Positions 51,460-61,009 of a DNA stretch of 64,000 nucleotides are shown in pieces. The stretch spans positions 744,001 through 808,000 of the forward strand of contig NZ_OZ244708.1 of assembly GCF_965218915.1 (NCBI RefSeq), written 5' to 3'. The translations under genes were made by a program, and so were the position numbers. Origin of the DNA: Novosphingopyxis sp965218915 (GTDB taxonomy: Bacteria; Pseudomonadota; Alphaproteobacteria; Sphingomonadales; Sphingomonadaceae). Each line of letters begins with the position of its first letter. Position 1 is the first letter of the stretch. The notes beneath the pieces were generated by a model that was given only the letters and a program-made list of their open reading frames with translations, had not been told where the DNA came from and did no database searches.

Positions 51460-52271
51460 TGGGCCAGATCGTGGGCGCTTTCGGCGTGTCGCATATCCTT
51501 ATGGAGCGTAAGGGCGTCGAGGAAGCGGCAGACCGGGTTTTCTCCGGCATGAAGACGATACGCACGAAAATTCAGGCGCTCGCGCCGGACCTGCTCGTGA
51601 TTGTAACCAACGACCACATGTATAATTTCGACACCGATCTCATGGCGCCATTCGTTGTCGGGATCGGATCCGAATATACCACCTATGGCGACATGAAGTT
51701 ACCAAAGAAGACCATTCGGGGCCATACGGAGTTTGGCATTTCCCTTGTTGAAACAGGTGCTGCCAACGGATTCGACATTAGCGTCACTCGCAAGATCAAG
51801 GCCGATCACGGGCTAGCCGTTCCAGCTTTGATGTATTCCCCTGGCGGTGAGCTGCCGATCGTTCCGATCCTGACCAATCCCAATATGCGTCCGTGCCCGT
51901 CACCCGCGCGAGCACATGCGCTGGGTAAGGTTCTTCGCCAAACGATCGAGGAAAACCGCCCCGAGGGTGAAAGAGTCGTGGTTTTGGGAACAGGCGGACT
52001 GTCCCACTGGCTGGCTTTGCCCAAGATGGGTCAGGTCAATGCCGAATATGATCATTGGGTTCTTGATCGGCTGAGCAGCGGCAAGGCCAGTGAGGTTGCT
52101 CGGCTGGAAGCGCATGAGATTGCAGAGAAGGCGGGCAACGGAGGACTCGAGACGATAAACTGGCTAGTGATGGCTGGAGCCGTCGAGGGATCACATGGTG
52201 AGGTGCTTTTCTACGAAGCGATGCCTTCTTGGCTGACCGGCATGGCTGGGCTGGAAATGCATGTCGCTTGA
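51459..52271 (+). CDS. LigB-type catalytic subunit of class III extradiol dioxygenase
   Basis: 270 residues. Metal-binding His12 in GAFGVSHILM and second His53 in TNDHMYNF, an active-site DHGLAVPALMYS and base GTGGLSHWLALP, all placed as in protocatechuate 4,5-dioxygenase. Opens a catechol-type ring beside the hydroxyls using Fe(II). Together with the upstream hydrolase it makes a complete ring-opening unit. Substrate could be a substituted catechol or protocatechuate; hydrolase pairing suggests a non-carboxylated side-chain catechol. Confidence 0.92.
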   Translation: MGQIVGAFGVSHILMERKGVEEAADRVFSGMKTIRTKIQALAPDLLVIVTNDHMYNFDTDLMAPFVVGIGSEYTTYGDMKLPKKTIRGHTEFGISLVETGAANGFDISVTRKIKADHGLAVPALMYSPGGELPIVPILTNPNMRPCPSPARAHALGKVLRQTIEENRPEGERVVVLGTGGLSHWLALPKMGQVNAEYDHWVLDRLSSGKASEVARLEAHEIAEKAGNGGLETINWLVMAGAVEGSHGEVLFYEAMPSWLTGMAGLEMHVA

Positions 52272-52303
52272 TATCTTCGTCCGGTAGTAAACCCTACCCA
52301 GCC

Positions 52304-54070
52304 TCATTCCACATTTTGCGGGGGTAGGGCGAGGATTTGCCGCATGACCGCTTCCAGATTATTCGATTGTGCTGATGTCTGCGCGCGCCAACCTATAAAC
52401 ATATCTGGCCGAATGAGCAGGGCCCCATCCTCTTCTATCTCCCGCATAGTCGCATAGTCGCCGTAGATGTCGTCATGGTCGTGGCCGGGACCGATCATGT
52501 GACATTGTATATCGACAGAAAGACGCTCGGATGAAGCCGCCGCGGCTTCGATCCAAGCCTCACCGCCAATTCCCGTTAAAACGGTAAAGCGTCCTTGGCC
52601 GCAGAGGTCGAGCGATGAGACCTTCCGCTGCCGGCGATCGAGTAGCCATACATGGGGCAGATGCCATCCCGGTCTGGTGCCGGGTTGGTGGTGAAAATCA
52701 CGGTCCTTGGCAAAGCCGGGATCGAGCGATCCGTCGCTTACGAACGCCCCCTCGCTATAGCGTTGGTTGAGCTCCGCTCCCAAAGTGTTGAAGCCAACGA
52801 GTGTAGCATCGATAGCTTTGCGGATCCGAAGTCGCATAGCGGCTCCATCTGCGGTTTTTTCCTTGCGCTTTTCAAGGATCGCTTTGTGAGCTTCGGCGCT
52901 TTGAACTCCGCTAAGTCCCATCGCATCGACCAACGGCGGGATCGTGCCCATACTTTTGTTGGCGCGCTTTACGACATATTCACCAACCGGCTGGCGCTCG
53001 AGGGAATAGCTGTCCAGAAGCCCCGCACCGGCTTGGCCCTTCAGCACCAGAGCCAGCTTCCAGGATAGATTATAGGCGTCGCCAACACAGGTGTTGGACC
53101 CTAGACCGTTCATTGGCGGATGCCGGTGAACGGCATCGCCGACGCAAATTACCCGGCTTTTCGAGTATGCCGTCGCATACACATCGTTCACGGTCCAGGT
53201 CGAGATGTCGAGGACATCCACGTTTATCCTGTTCTCACCGATCAGGCTGAAAATGATCTTTTTCGCCAGTTCGTGGGTCAATTCAGGCGGACCAGTCTCT
53301 TCGTCATACCCCGCGGTAGCGACCCAGTGGTCCCATGGTTTGACCATTCGTAGAACACCGACGCCGTGACCGCCCATTCCATTCCCAGGTTGCAGCAGCC
53401 AATACATGTCGCCGCGCCGGTGGGATACATATTGGCTTAGGTCACCCTTAAAGTAGACTCCGATTGACCCGCCTTTGGCGGTCTTGCTGACGAAGGATAA
53501 ACCGGCGTCCTCGGCGACTTGCGATTTGGCTCCATCGCAGCCGATCAGGTAGCGGCAACGAACCGCATAGTCGCGCTTTTCCAGCCGATCGCGTAGATAG
53601 ACCGTCACGCCATCGCGATCCTGTTCATGCCCGAGATATTCGGTCAACCATCTGATCACGCTTCCCGATTGAAGGGCGGTGCGCACTAATAGGGGTTCCA
53701 TTTCAGTCTGCGGAAGATCGCACACCGAGCAGGGACTGGCGAGATCATGGTCCATCTTCCAGCGGGGATGGTTATACCATGTAAGCATGCGTCCGATCTC
53801 TTCGCCAACCAGATCGCGCGCGTAGACATGCTCTGCCATGCTGTCTTGCGGCGTTGCAATTGCGCGTGCCGCATCTTCGATGCCCAGATCGCGAAAGACC
53901 TCCATTGTGCGCTGGTTGGTAATGTGAGCGCGTGGGGTCGGCGCGGTGCTGGAATATTTGTCTATAAGCACATTCGAAATACCCATCATGGACAGGCATG
54001 CCGCGGCCGTGCCGCCAGATGGTCCGCTCCCCACGATCAACACATCAGTGTAAAAACTTGGCTCTGCCAT
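52304..54070 (-). CDS. TfdB-like FAD-dependent phenol hydroxylase
   Basis: 588 residues from ATG 54070 (a start 20 codons earlier is possible but adds residues ahead of the FAD motif). FAD motif DVLIVGSGPSGGTAAACLSMMG, TAPTPRAHITNQRTMEVFRD, LIGCDGAKSQVAEDAG (DG motif) and VICVGDAVHRHPPMNGLGSN. These match the 2,4-dichlorophenol 6-monooxygenase (TfdB) group. C-terminal residues about 440-588 form a thioredoxin-like domain without catalytic cysteines. Converts a phenol to a catechol with NADPH and O2, supplying the LigAB-type dioxygenase. Converges with the LigB gene; divergent from the TonB receptor. Confidence 0.93.
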   Translation of the reverse strand: MAEPSFYTDVLIVGSGPSGGTAAACLSMMGISNVLIDKYSSTAPTPRAHITNQRTMEVFRDLGIEDAARAIATPQDSMAEHVYARDLVGEEIGRMLTWYNHPRWKMDHDLASPCSVCDLPQTEMEPLLVRTALQSGSVIRWLTEYLGHEQDRDGVTVYLRDRLEKRDYAVRCRYLIGCDGAKSQVAEDAGLSFVSKTAKGGSIGVYFKGDLSQYVSHRRGDMYWLLQPGNGMGGHGVGVLRMVKPWDHWVATAGYDEETGPPELTHELAKKIIFSLIGENRINVDVLDISTWTVNDVYATAYSKSRVICVGDAVHRHPPMNGLGSNTCVGDAYNLSWKLALVLKGQAGAGLLDSYSLERQPVGEYVVKRANKSMGTIPPLVDAMGLSGVQSAEAHKAILEKRKEKTADGAAMRLRIRKAIDATLVGFNTLGAELNQRYSEGAFVSDGSLDPGFAKDRDFHHQPGTRPGWHLPHVWLLDRRQRKVSSLDLCGQGRFTVLTGIGGEAWIEAAAASSERLSVDIQCHMIGPGHDHDDIYGDYATMREIEEDGALLIRPDMFIGWRAQTSAQSNNLEAVMRQILALPPQNVE

Positions 54071-54238
54071 TGGCTGTTTGTCCTCACTTACCAAGACCAA
54101 TGACTCCAGATTCGAAAGGGAAAAAACCACTTAACAGGTCGGACGAACAGCCCATACCATAAAGAACTGTTTATCCGAGTAGGAAATGTGCTACAGGAAA
54201 AATTGAGGCCAAAAGGCTCATAAAATGGGAGAGACCTG

Positions 54239-56551
54239 ATGAGGATTATGCGGGCGATGCTTGTCTTTACGACCAGCGTATCGGCTATGGCGGCGTGTTC
54301 CGCTCATGCCGCGACACAAGAATTGCAGCAGGATGCGCCAGCTGAAGACATTGACGATATGCCTGCCGATGTTCAGGAAGTGCCTTCCGCTCCAGCTTTG
54401 GATGAGATCGTGGTGACCGCCAATAAGCGGGCCGAGTCAACGCAGGATGTCCCCATCGCGATTTCGGCTTTCAATCAGGAGCTGTTGAACGAAAAGGGCG
54501 CCAACGATCTGGTTGCGATTACGACTCAGGTTCCCAGCCTGACGCTCAACGCCACGCAAGGTGTGGTCCGAATTTCGTTGCGGGGCGCTGGAAACGATTC
54601 TGTTTCAACCGGTTCCGATAACGGGGTCGCCTTTCATTATGATGGCATTTATTTCGGTTCAGCTGCTTCCAGCCTGTCTGACATCTGGGATGTCGAGCGC
54701 GTGGAGGTTCTTCGAGGACCGCAGGGAACCCTGTTTGGGCGCAATACGACCGGCGGCTCCATCAATGTCATCCCTGAGCGTCCCAAGGACTATTTTGAAG
54801 CCAAGGGCGATGTCTCTTACGGTAATTACAATTATCTTCGGTTCCGCGGAGCGCTAAATCTTCCTGTGGCCGATGGCTTAAATACACGATTTTCTTTTAC
54901 GAAAACCGATCGCGATGGTTTTACGAAAAATACCTTTCCAGGCCGCGCTGATATCGATGATGCGGACAGTTACTCGCTCCGTGCACAGGTTTCGGCTGAT
55001 ATTTCCGCGGATGCGAATGTCCGTTTTTCGTTCATAACAAGCAAGAACGACGACAAATCCAACCAAGGCGTCCGCATTGGCGACACCTATGATGCATCCG
55101 GCCCTTTTGCCCCCTTCTTCGCTCAGGCATTTGCTGCCGCTCAGCCCAAAAATACTGACCCGCGTGTAACGCGGCAAAACTTCGACTCGCTTTCCCGCAC
55201 GAAACTTATTGGCGGAGCTATCGACTTTGAGTGGGATCTTGGCAGCGTCATTTTCCGCTCAGTAACCGGTTATTTCAACACCGACCGCAACGTCAATTCT
55301 GACTGGGACGATTCCGAAACCGATGCCATCCATCTGTTCACTGGCGATGATTCGGATCAGTTCACTCAAGAAATCCAGCTGCTGTCGGATTACACCTCTC
55401 GCTTCCAATGGATCATTGGCGCGACCTATTTTGACTTTTCGAACAAGAACGAGGTTTTTCTCCCGATCGGCGAGGTAGCCAATCGTCCAGGTCCGTTTTT
55501 CGGCAAACAGATTTTCCAATCCGTCAATTCGCAGATAGATGTGCTGTCCTATGCTATCTTCGGTCAGGGATCTTATGATTTGACCGACAAACTGACGCTG
55601 ACTTTGGGCGGGCGGTATTCGTGGGACGAGAAAGAAAGCACAACTGCTTTCCATCCGCCGATTAACCCGTCGACGATGGCTGGCGCGCCGCCTACAGTTC
55701 CACCTCCAGACTTTCTCCTGAATTTTGGTGCTCGTTTTGACAACAGTGAACCGACAGGAACAGCGAAGCTCGCATATGACATAACCGACGACCAGAATGT
55801 CTATGCTTCCTATTCTAGGGGCTACCGCGCCGGTGCGCTAAATCCATCGGATCCAGTGAACCCCATTGCGGGTTCCGAGAATGTGGATTCCTACGAGATC
55901 GGGTCGAAATCACTACTTTTCGGCCGGCGTGTCGAGCTTAATCTGGCGGCATATTATGCCAAATACACTAACATTCAGATCAACACCTTTCCCTCCGTAA
56001 ATGCGGTTCTGGTAAATATTCCCGGAGGCGATATCTACGGCCTGGAAGCGGACTTTAAGGTATTGGTTGCCGAAAATTTCCGGATCGATGGTTCATTGGG
56101 CCTCATCAATTCCTCTTACGATGATTTTGTCACTGGGAATCCCGGAAAGCCTAATCCTGCGGCCATGGGAGCGCCGACGCAGGAGAATATCGGTGGCAAC
56201 CGCTTCATCAACACGCCTGACGTATCGTTCGCGATCGGCGGCATCTATACCGTTCCCACGGATATTGGCGACTTTTCGCTGCGAGGCGACTTCGCTTATC
56301 GGTCGAAGATCAATTACGAGGTTCAGAACAATGCCGATACGACCCAGGACTCCTACACTAAGACCGATTTGCGCCTGTCCTACAAGCATATTTCGGAGCG
56401 GTGGGGCGTAGATGTTTGGGTGCAAAACTTGGAAGATGAGGATGTGGCACTGACACTGCTGCGCCCGGGCGCAGCGCTCGGAGCTCAGGTTCCAATCGGG
56501 TATTTCGCCCCGCCTCGCACTTATGGCGTGACGCTACGCGCTAATTATTAG
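54239..56551 (+). CDS. TonB-dependent outer-membrane receptor
   Basis: 770 residues with a signal peptide (MLVFTTSVSAMAACSAHAA) and TonB box-like LDEIVVTANKRAESTQDV. Plug domain: VVRISLRGAGNDSVST, DVERVEVLRGPQGTLFGRNT, TGGSINVIPERP. C-terminal 22-strand barrel ends in the aromatic GVTLRANY. In sphingomonads such receptors take up aromatics or siderophore-like ligands; position next to a phenol hydroxylase and ring-cleavage genes suggests uptake of the aromatic substrate. GGGAGAG precedes the start. Confidence 0.94.
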   Translation: MRIMRAMLVFTTSVSAMAACSAHAATQELQQDAPAEDIDDMPADVQEVPSAPALDEIVVTANKRAESTQDVPIAISAFNQELLNEKGANDLVAITTQVPSLTLNATQGVVRISLRGAGNDSVSTGSDNGVAFHYDGIYFGSAASSLSDIWDVERVEVLRGPQGTLFGRNTTGGSINVIPERPKDYFEAKGDVSYGNYNYLRFRGALNLPVADGLNTRFSFTKTDRDGFTKNTFPGRADIDDADSYSLRAQVSADISADANVRFSFITSKNDDKSNQGVRIGDTYDASGPFAPFFAQAFAAAQPKNTDPRVTRQNFDSLSRTKLIGGAIDFEWDLGSVIFRSVTGYFNTDRNVNSDWDDSETDAIHLFTGDDSDQFTQEIQLLSDYTSRFQWIIGATYFDFSNKNEVFLPIGEVANRPGPFFGKQIFQSVNSQIDVLSYAIFGQGSYDLTDKLTLTLGGRYSWDEKESTTAFHPPINPSTMAGAPPTVPPPDFLLNFGARFDNSEPTGTAKLAYDITDDQNVYASYSRGYRAGALNPSDPVNPIAGSENVDSYEIGSKSLLFGRRVELNLAAYYAKYTNIQINTFPSVNAVLVNIPGGDIYGLEADFKVLVAENFRIDGSLGLINSSYDDFVTGNPGKPNPAAMGAPTQENIGGNRFINTPDVSFAIGGIYTVPTDIGDFSLRGDFAYRSKINYEVQNNADTTQDSYTKTDLRLSYKHISERWGVDVWVQNLEDEDVALTLLRPGAALGAQVPIGYFAPPRTYGVTLRANY

Positions 56552-56591
56552 GCATGGCCATCGATACCGACAGGAAAGGAATGGCCGGGTC

Positions 56592-58517
56592 TTGCCGCAC
56601 AGCCTCTCTCGAAAGTTGATTTCACGCTTCTTGCTATCGGGAGATATGGTTGCCGGTAGGGAGATTGGCTTGCGGATGGAGCAAGCTCTGCTGCAGGATG
56701 TGCTTGGCGCCTTGGTCATGCTTGAACTTGAAGCCATGGACATTGAGCAGGTCAAGACCAAACCGAGCGTGCAATATATTGACCATGCTTTGGTTCAATC
56801 CGATGAGGTAAACGCAGACAGTCATCTCTTCCTTAAGAGCGCATGCGCGCGATTTGGTATCATTTACTCTGGGCCCGGCAACGGTATCAGCCATCCGGTG
56901 CATATGGAACGTTTCGGTGTGCCCGGACAATCGTTGGTGGGCAGTGATAGCCATACGCCAGCAGCAGGCGCGCTTGGAATGCTGGCGATCGGGGCGGGCG
57001 GCATCGAAGTCGCGCTCGCAATGGCGGGCGAACCTCTTTATTTGCCCATGCCAAAGATCTGGAACATCGAGCTCACCGGCATTTTGCCTGACTGGGTTTC
57101 GGCCAAGGATGTCATTCTAGAATTGCTCCGCCGACACGGTGTAGCGGGTGCGAAAAATTTCATCCTCGAATATTCGGGGTCCGGTCTCGATTGCCTATCG
57201 GCAATGGATCGGCACGTTATCGCAAATATGGGTGCTGAGTTAGGAGCGACCACCAGCGTTTTTCCAAGCGATGCAGCGACGCGGCAGTTTCTAGCGGATA
57301 ATGGCCGTGCAGATGTGTGGGTGCCCTTGTTTGCTGACGATCGATGCAATTACGACAGAACCGAAACCATCGACCTTGGCAGCCTGGTCCCATTGATTGC
57401 GAAACCGCAGTCTCCCGACAATGTCGTGCCCGTTTCCGAAGTGGCCGGAGAACCGATATATCAGGCTTATATCGGGTCCTCGGCAAATCCCGGCTACCGG
57501 GATTTTGCAGTTGTCGCCGATATTGTTGCCGGGAAAACCTGTGCCCCCGGCGTGTCCTTTGATATTAATCCGTCTTCGCGGCGCGCGCTTTCGCTATTGG
57601 CGAAACAAGGCAAACTCGGCCTCCTGATTGATGCAGGAGCGCGGTTGCATCAGGCAGGTTGCAACGGTTGTATTGGCATGGGGCAGGCACCGGCGACAGG
57701 GCGCAATAGCCTACGAACCGTGCCGCGGAATTTTCCTGGCCGCTCGGGCACGATAGAGGACGCGGTGTTTCTCTGCAGTCCCGAAACGGCCGCAGCTTCG
57801 GCGCTTGCTGGCGTGATTGCCGATCCGCGCGAACTCGAAATGAGCTACCCGAGGATCGAAATTCCAGGATTAGGCGCGGCAGACGATGCGGGGTTGATAT
57901 TTCCTGAGCCAGGGCACCGGTCGGAACTCTATCGGACCAAACATACGCCGACGCTCCCAGATCTCTCCCCGCTTCCGGTTGAGCTGGAATTGACAGTTCT
58001 CTTGACCTTGGGCGATGATATTTCGACCGATGACATCATACCGGCGGGCGCGGTGCTACCCTATTGGAGTGACGTCTTTACGACCGCGGATTACGCGTTT
58101 GCGAGGGTTGACAGCAATTATCCTTCGAAAGCGCGGGCGATGGACGGCGCGCACGCGATCGTCGCGGGGAACAATTACGGCCAGGGATCCAGCCGCGAGA
58201 ACGCGGCGCTGGTTCCACGGCTGCTGGGGCTACAGCTTGTCATTGCCAGGAGTTTCGCACGGATCCACTGGCAAAATCTGGCGAGTTTTGGTGTAGTGCC
58301 GCTAACTATAGCTGGCGACGACGATCCGATCCAGGAGGGCGATATCGTCCGTATTTCCGAACTATCCAAGCAGTTGAAAGCGAGCCACCAAATTTCTGCT
58401 GAAATCCAAGCGAGCAGCGGTGCAAAAAGAGCCTTTACCCTACAACACGATCTTAGTGTGCGGCAGATCGAGGTAATCTGCGCAGGCAGCGCCATGAATT
58501 GGGTAAAGTCTTCGTAA
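56592..58517 (+). CDS. Aconitase-family hydratase with one iron-sulfur cysteine changed
   Basis: 641 residues from TTG 56592 (ATG 56646 would remove conserved N-terminal sequence SRKLISRFLLSGDMVAGREI). Aconitase domains: YIDHALVQSD, GNGISHPVHMERFGVPGQ, VGSDSHTPAAGALGMLAIGAGG, GCNGCIGMGQAPATG (C357, C360), GDDISTDDIIPAG, NNYGQGSSRENAALVPR. In the usual first cluster motif the cysteine of GSCTN is replaced: IGSSANPGYRDF (294-305), so a normal [4Fe-4S] set of three cysteines is incomplete unless another residue fills in. Could act as aconitase or as a specialised hydratase in the aromatic cluster. Confidence 0.85.
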   Translation: MPHSLSRKLISRFLLSGDMVAGREIGLRMEQALLQDVLGALVMLELEAMDIEQVKTKPSVQYIDHALVQSDEVNADSHLFLKSACARFGIIYSGPGNGISHPVHMERFGVPGQSLVGSDSHTPAAGALGMLAIGAGGIEVALAMAGEPLYLPMPKIWNIELTGILPDWVSAKDVILELLRRHGVAGAKNFILEYSGSGLDCLSAMDRHVIANMGAELGATTSVFPSDAATRQFLADNGRADVWVPLFADDRCNYDRTETIDLGSLVPLIAKPQSPDNVVPVSEVAGEPIYQAYIGSSANPGYRDFAVVADIVAGKTCAPGVSFDINPSSRRALSLLAKQGKLGLLIDAGARLHQAGCNGCIGMGQAPATGRNSLRTVPRNFPGRSGTIEDAVFLCSPETAAASALAGVIADPRELEMSYPRIEIPGLGAADDAGLIFPEPGHRSELYRTKHTPTLPDLSPLPVELELTVLLTLGDDISTDDIIPAGAVLPYWSDVFTTADYAFARVDSNYPSKARAMDGAHAIVAGNNYGQGSSRENAALVPRLLGLQLVIARSFARIHWQNLASFGVVPLTIAGDDDPIQEGDIVRISELSKQLKASHQISAEIQASSGAKRAFTLQHDLSVRQIEVICAGSAMNWVKSS

Positions 58518-58573
58518 TAGGCCATGCGCGCTTGCCTTAAAAGGCGAAAAACCGGTGAATTCTATGCAATAGA

Positions 58574-58984
58574 TTGGTAAGGAATTCCGAGGTCTGCGCC
58601 AGTCTGTCAGCAGGCGAGGAAGTTCTGGTGCGCACCATAGTCTCGCGTGCAGCGGACAAATGGAGTCTGTGGACACTCAGCCTGTTAGCGACCAACGGGC
58701 CGCTGCGCTTCTCACGCTTGCTCGAGCAAGTGACCGGAATTAGTCAGAAATCTTTAACCGTTACCCTGCGCCAGCTTGAGCGTGATGGTCTATTGACGCG
58801 GACGGTTACTGTCCCCTCCCCCATCAGGGTCGATTACGAAGCGACGGCGCTTGGTATCGACCTGATCCGACATGTCGATCCGCTATGGACCTGGGCAGCG
58901 CAAAACCACGATGCGTTTACGCAGGCACGCAGCAATTATGATAAGGCGATCACGCACTCTGGCTCAATGCGGTCAGAGAAATGA
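58574..58984 (+). CDS. HxlR-family transcriptional regulator
   Basis: 136 residues; the TTG start at 58574 is uncertain. HxlR core: VSRAADKWSLWTLSLLATNG, LRFSRLLEQVTGISQKSLTV, TLRQLERDGLLTRTVTVPSP and VDYEATALGIDLI. Winged helix dimer that often responds to aldehydes, quinones or oxidants. The usual N-terminal cysteine before the domain is not seen. Read in the same direction as, and 579 bp before, the epoxide hydrolase; the decayed reductase fragment lies between. Confidence 0.85.
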   Translation: MVRNSEVCASLSAGEEVLVRTIVSRAADKWSLWTLSLLATNGPLRFSRLLEQVTGISQKSLTVTLRQLERDGLLTRTVTVPSPIRVDYEATALGIDLIRHVDPLWTWAAQNHDAFTQARSNYDKAITHSGSMRSEK

Positions 58985-59062
58985 CGGTTGGCGTAGTTTA
59001 GATAAGCGGCATGGTATGGTATTCTGGCCGCAAAGCTCGCATCGTCAAGCCATCTCTTCCAA

Positions 59063-59200
59063 TTAGTAGTGCGCGAAAACGACAGCGAACGCTTCCTCTC
59101 CCACCGCGGTCGCGACGCGCTCGACGGACGGGAGCCTGACATCGCCGGCCGCGAACGAGCCGGGCACGCTGGTCTCCAGGAAATGCGAGGCGCGCTTGAG
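59063..59200 (-). pseudogene. Decayed C-terminal fragment of a thioredoxin-reductase-like gene
   Basis: On the minus strand 45 codons read LKRASHFLETSVPGSFAAGD then VRLPSVERVATAVGEEAF..., ending in TAA. The ETSVPGxFAxGDVR and VxRVATAVGE pattern is the C-terminal FAD-binding end of the same flavoprotein family as 3971-5665 (YATSKPGIYAVGDVRSGSVK). A TGA lies immediately upstream in frame and nothing else of the gene is found. It is a gene remnant left between the HxlR gene and the epoxide hydrolase. Confidence 0.65.
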
Positions 59201-59559
59201 TTTTCATTCGTTTGGCATTTTCCCTTTCTTCAGCAGTCGGTTCCGGTTTCTAGGAACAGTCTCGGTCCCGCACAATGAGCCCGCGGAAGCCAAAGCGGTC
59301 GACCATTTTGGTAATTGAGCCGGTGAGCCAAGATGGTTTGCTTTGGCATAAAACATTGATTGCATCGATGGATCATTGGCGATTTGGACGCACTTTTGAT
59401 CGCTCAGGCGAAAAAAGCACGGGCTTGGATTTTGACATTTTTGAATGCCTCAATATCTCTTGTTACCTTGGGGTGCCTGATTGCGGTCAGCGAAGGCAAG
59501 CGCCACGTGCGGCTATGAAGCGAGCTATATCGCTTGCTAGCCCCGTGAGGATTTTTGCG
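59201..59559. other. Leader region of the epoxide hydrolase
   Basis: About 360 bp with an open in-frame extension upstream of ATG 59560 that has low similarity to any protein and no ribosome-binding site. Nothing else seen. Confidence 0.4.
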
Positions 59560-60714
59560 ATGACAACGACTGTTCAACCCTTTCATCTGCATATCGCCGA
59601 AGCCGAACTCGACGATTTGCGCGATCGGCTTTCGCGGACTCGCTGGCCTGATCCGGAAACGGTTGACGATACAAGTCAGGGGCCGCCGCTCGCCAAGATC
59701 CGCGCGCTGGTTGATTATTGGCGCGAAGGTTATGATTGGCGCCGGTGTGAGACGATGCTCAACAGATTTGGCCAATATCGCACTGAGATCGACGGACTGG
59801 GCATTCATTTTTTGCATATCCGTTCGCCCGAATCCAATACAATTCCATTGATCATGACGCATGGTTGGCCGGGCTCCGTATTGGAGTTTCGCGATGTCAT
59901 TGGACCGTTGACTGATCCGGTCGCGCATGGCGGTTCCGCCAGCGATGCTTTCCACCTCGTTATACCCACGCTGCCCGGTTTTGGTTTTTCAGATAAGCCG
60001 ACTGCGACGGGCTGGAACCTCGACCGCATTACCGATGCGTGGATCACGTTAATGGATCGACTTGGCTACGAGCACTGGGGCGCACAGGGCGGTGACTGGG
60101 GCGCGGCCGTAACCAGCATGCTCGGTTACAAGGCCCCGCCTTCGCTGATTGGGATCCACCTCAACATGGTGCTGTTTCAGCCAACCGACGAGGAGCGTGA
60201 AAACGCAACCGCTGAAGAGCAGGAGATGCTTGGCCGGATGCAGCGCTACGAGGAGCAGTTTTCAGGCTATTACAAGCTGCAGAACACGCGCCCGCAATCG
60301 ATCGGGTTCAGTCTCGCCGATTCTCCTGTTGGACTCGCCGCTTGGATATATGCGTTGTTTCAGGATGTTTCAGGCAGTGACGGTAAACCGGAGGACGTAT
60401 TTACATTCGACGAGATGCTCGACGATATCATGCTTTACTGGCTTCCCAATGCCGGCCCGAGCTCCGTCAGGCTCTACTGGGAAGCGATGCGGTCGATGAT
60501 GAAGGGGGGAATGCCTACACAGCCCATGTCGACGCCCACCGCGATCAGCATGTTTCCTGGAGAGCAGGGCGGTATTTCCAGGCGCTGGGCCGAACGTCGT
60601 TTCGCCAACCTGGTGCATTTTAACGAAGTGGACCGGGGCGGTCATTTTGCCGCCATGGAGCAACCCGAATTATTCGTGACAGAATTGCGGTCGGCATTCG
60701 AAGGTATGCGCTGA
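59560..60714 (+). CDS. Epoxide hydrolase (EHN-type alpha/beta hydrolase)
   Basis: 384 residues from ATG 59560 (GTGAGGA 8 bp upstream; a longer frame from 59275 is not supported). N-terminal EHN domain (AELDDLRDRLSRTRWPDPET), oxyanion-hole loop MTHGWPGSVLEFRDV, nucleophile aspartate in AQGGDWGAAVTSML, and C-terminal histidine in DRGGHFAAMEQPELF. Opens epoxides to diols. It may detoxify an arene or alkene epoxide made by the P450 or oxygenases encoded nearby. Confidence 0.92.
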   Translation: MTTTVQPFHLHIAEAELDDLRDRLSRTRWPDPETVDDTSQGPPLAKIRALVDYWREGYDWRRCETMLNRFGQYRTEIDGLGIHFLHIRSPESNTIPLIMTHGWPGSVLEFRDVIGPLTDPVAHGGSASDAFHLVIPTLPGFGFSDKPTATGWNLDRITDAWITLMDRLGYEHWGAQGGDWGAAVTSMLGYKAPPSLIGIHLNMVLFQPTDEERENATAEEQEMLGRMQRYEEQFSGYYKLQNTRPQSIGFSLADSPVGLAAWIYALFQDVSGSDGKPEDVFTFDEMLDDIMLYWLPNAGPSSVRLYWEAMRSMMKGGMPTQPMSTPTAISMFPGEQGGISRRWAERRFANLVHFNEVDRGGHFAAMEQPELFVTELRSAFEGMR

Positions 60715-60763
60715 TCGGCGAAGCGCTCTGTGAAATCCCAGGTTCTGATAAGGCTTTTCTCTC

Positions 60764-61009
60764 TTAGTGAGCAGTCCCTGCAGCCTGGCACGCTCGCTCG
60801 TAATTACCTGCTGCCGCGCGCAAGATAGTTGGAATCTCTTTGGCCATTCCAGCTTCCTCGAGGGTCCGCAGTGAAGCTTCAAGCAGACCGCTCGATAGCC
60901 TCTTCAAGCTGACGTTGAGCCCTAACGCGCTGCGTGCAGCATCTCGGATAGCGTTTTGCTGCTCGAGGGTGATGGTGACCTGCGCGCTACGTTTTCGTTC
61001 AGACGCCAT
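60764..61009 (-). CDS. Small hypothetical protein, possible DNA-binding
   Basis: 81 residues from ATG 61009 (AGGGAG 7 bp upstream). Sequence ASERKRSAQVTITLEQQNAI is followed by helical LNVSLKRLSSGLLEASLRTL. The short strand followed by helices resembles a ribbon-helix-helix layout, but no family is recognised. It is convergent with the epoxide hydrolase. Confidence 0.5.
   Translation of the reverse strand: MASERKRSAQVTITLEQQNAIRDAARSALGLNVSLKRLSSGLLEASLRTLEEAGMAKEIPTILRAAAGNYERACQAAGTAH

Noticed and set aside
59275..59559. Extension of the epoxide hydrolase to a start at 59275
   Set aside because: The added 95 residues do not resemble an epoxide hydrolase and have no ribosome-binding site; GTGAGGA before ATG 59560 fits better.
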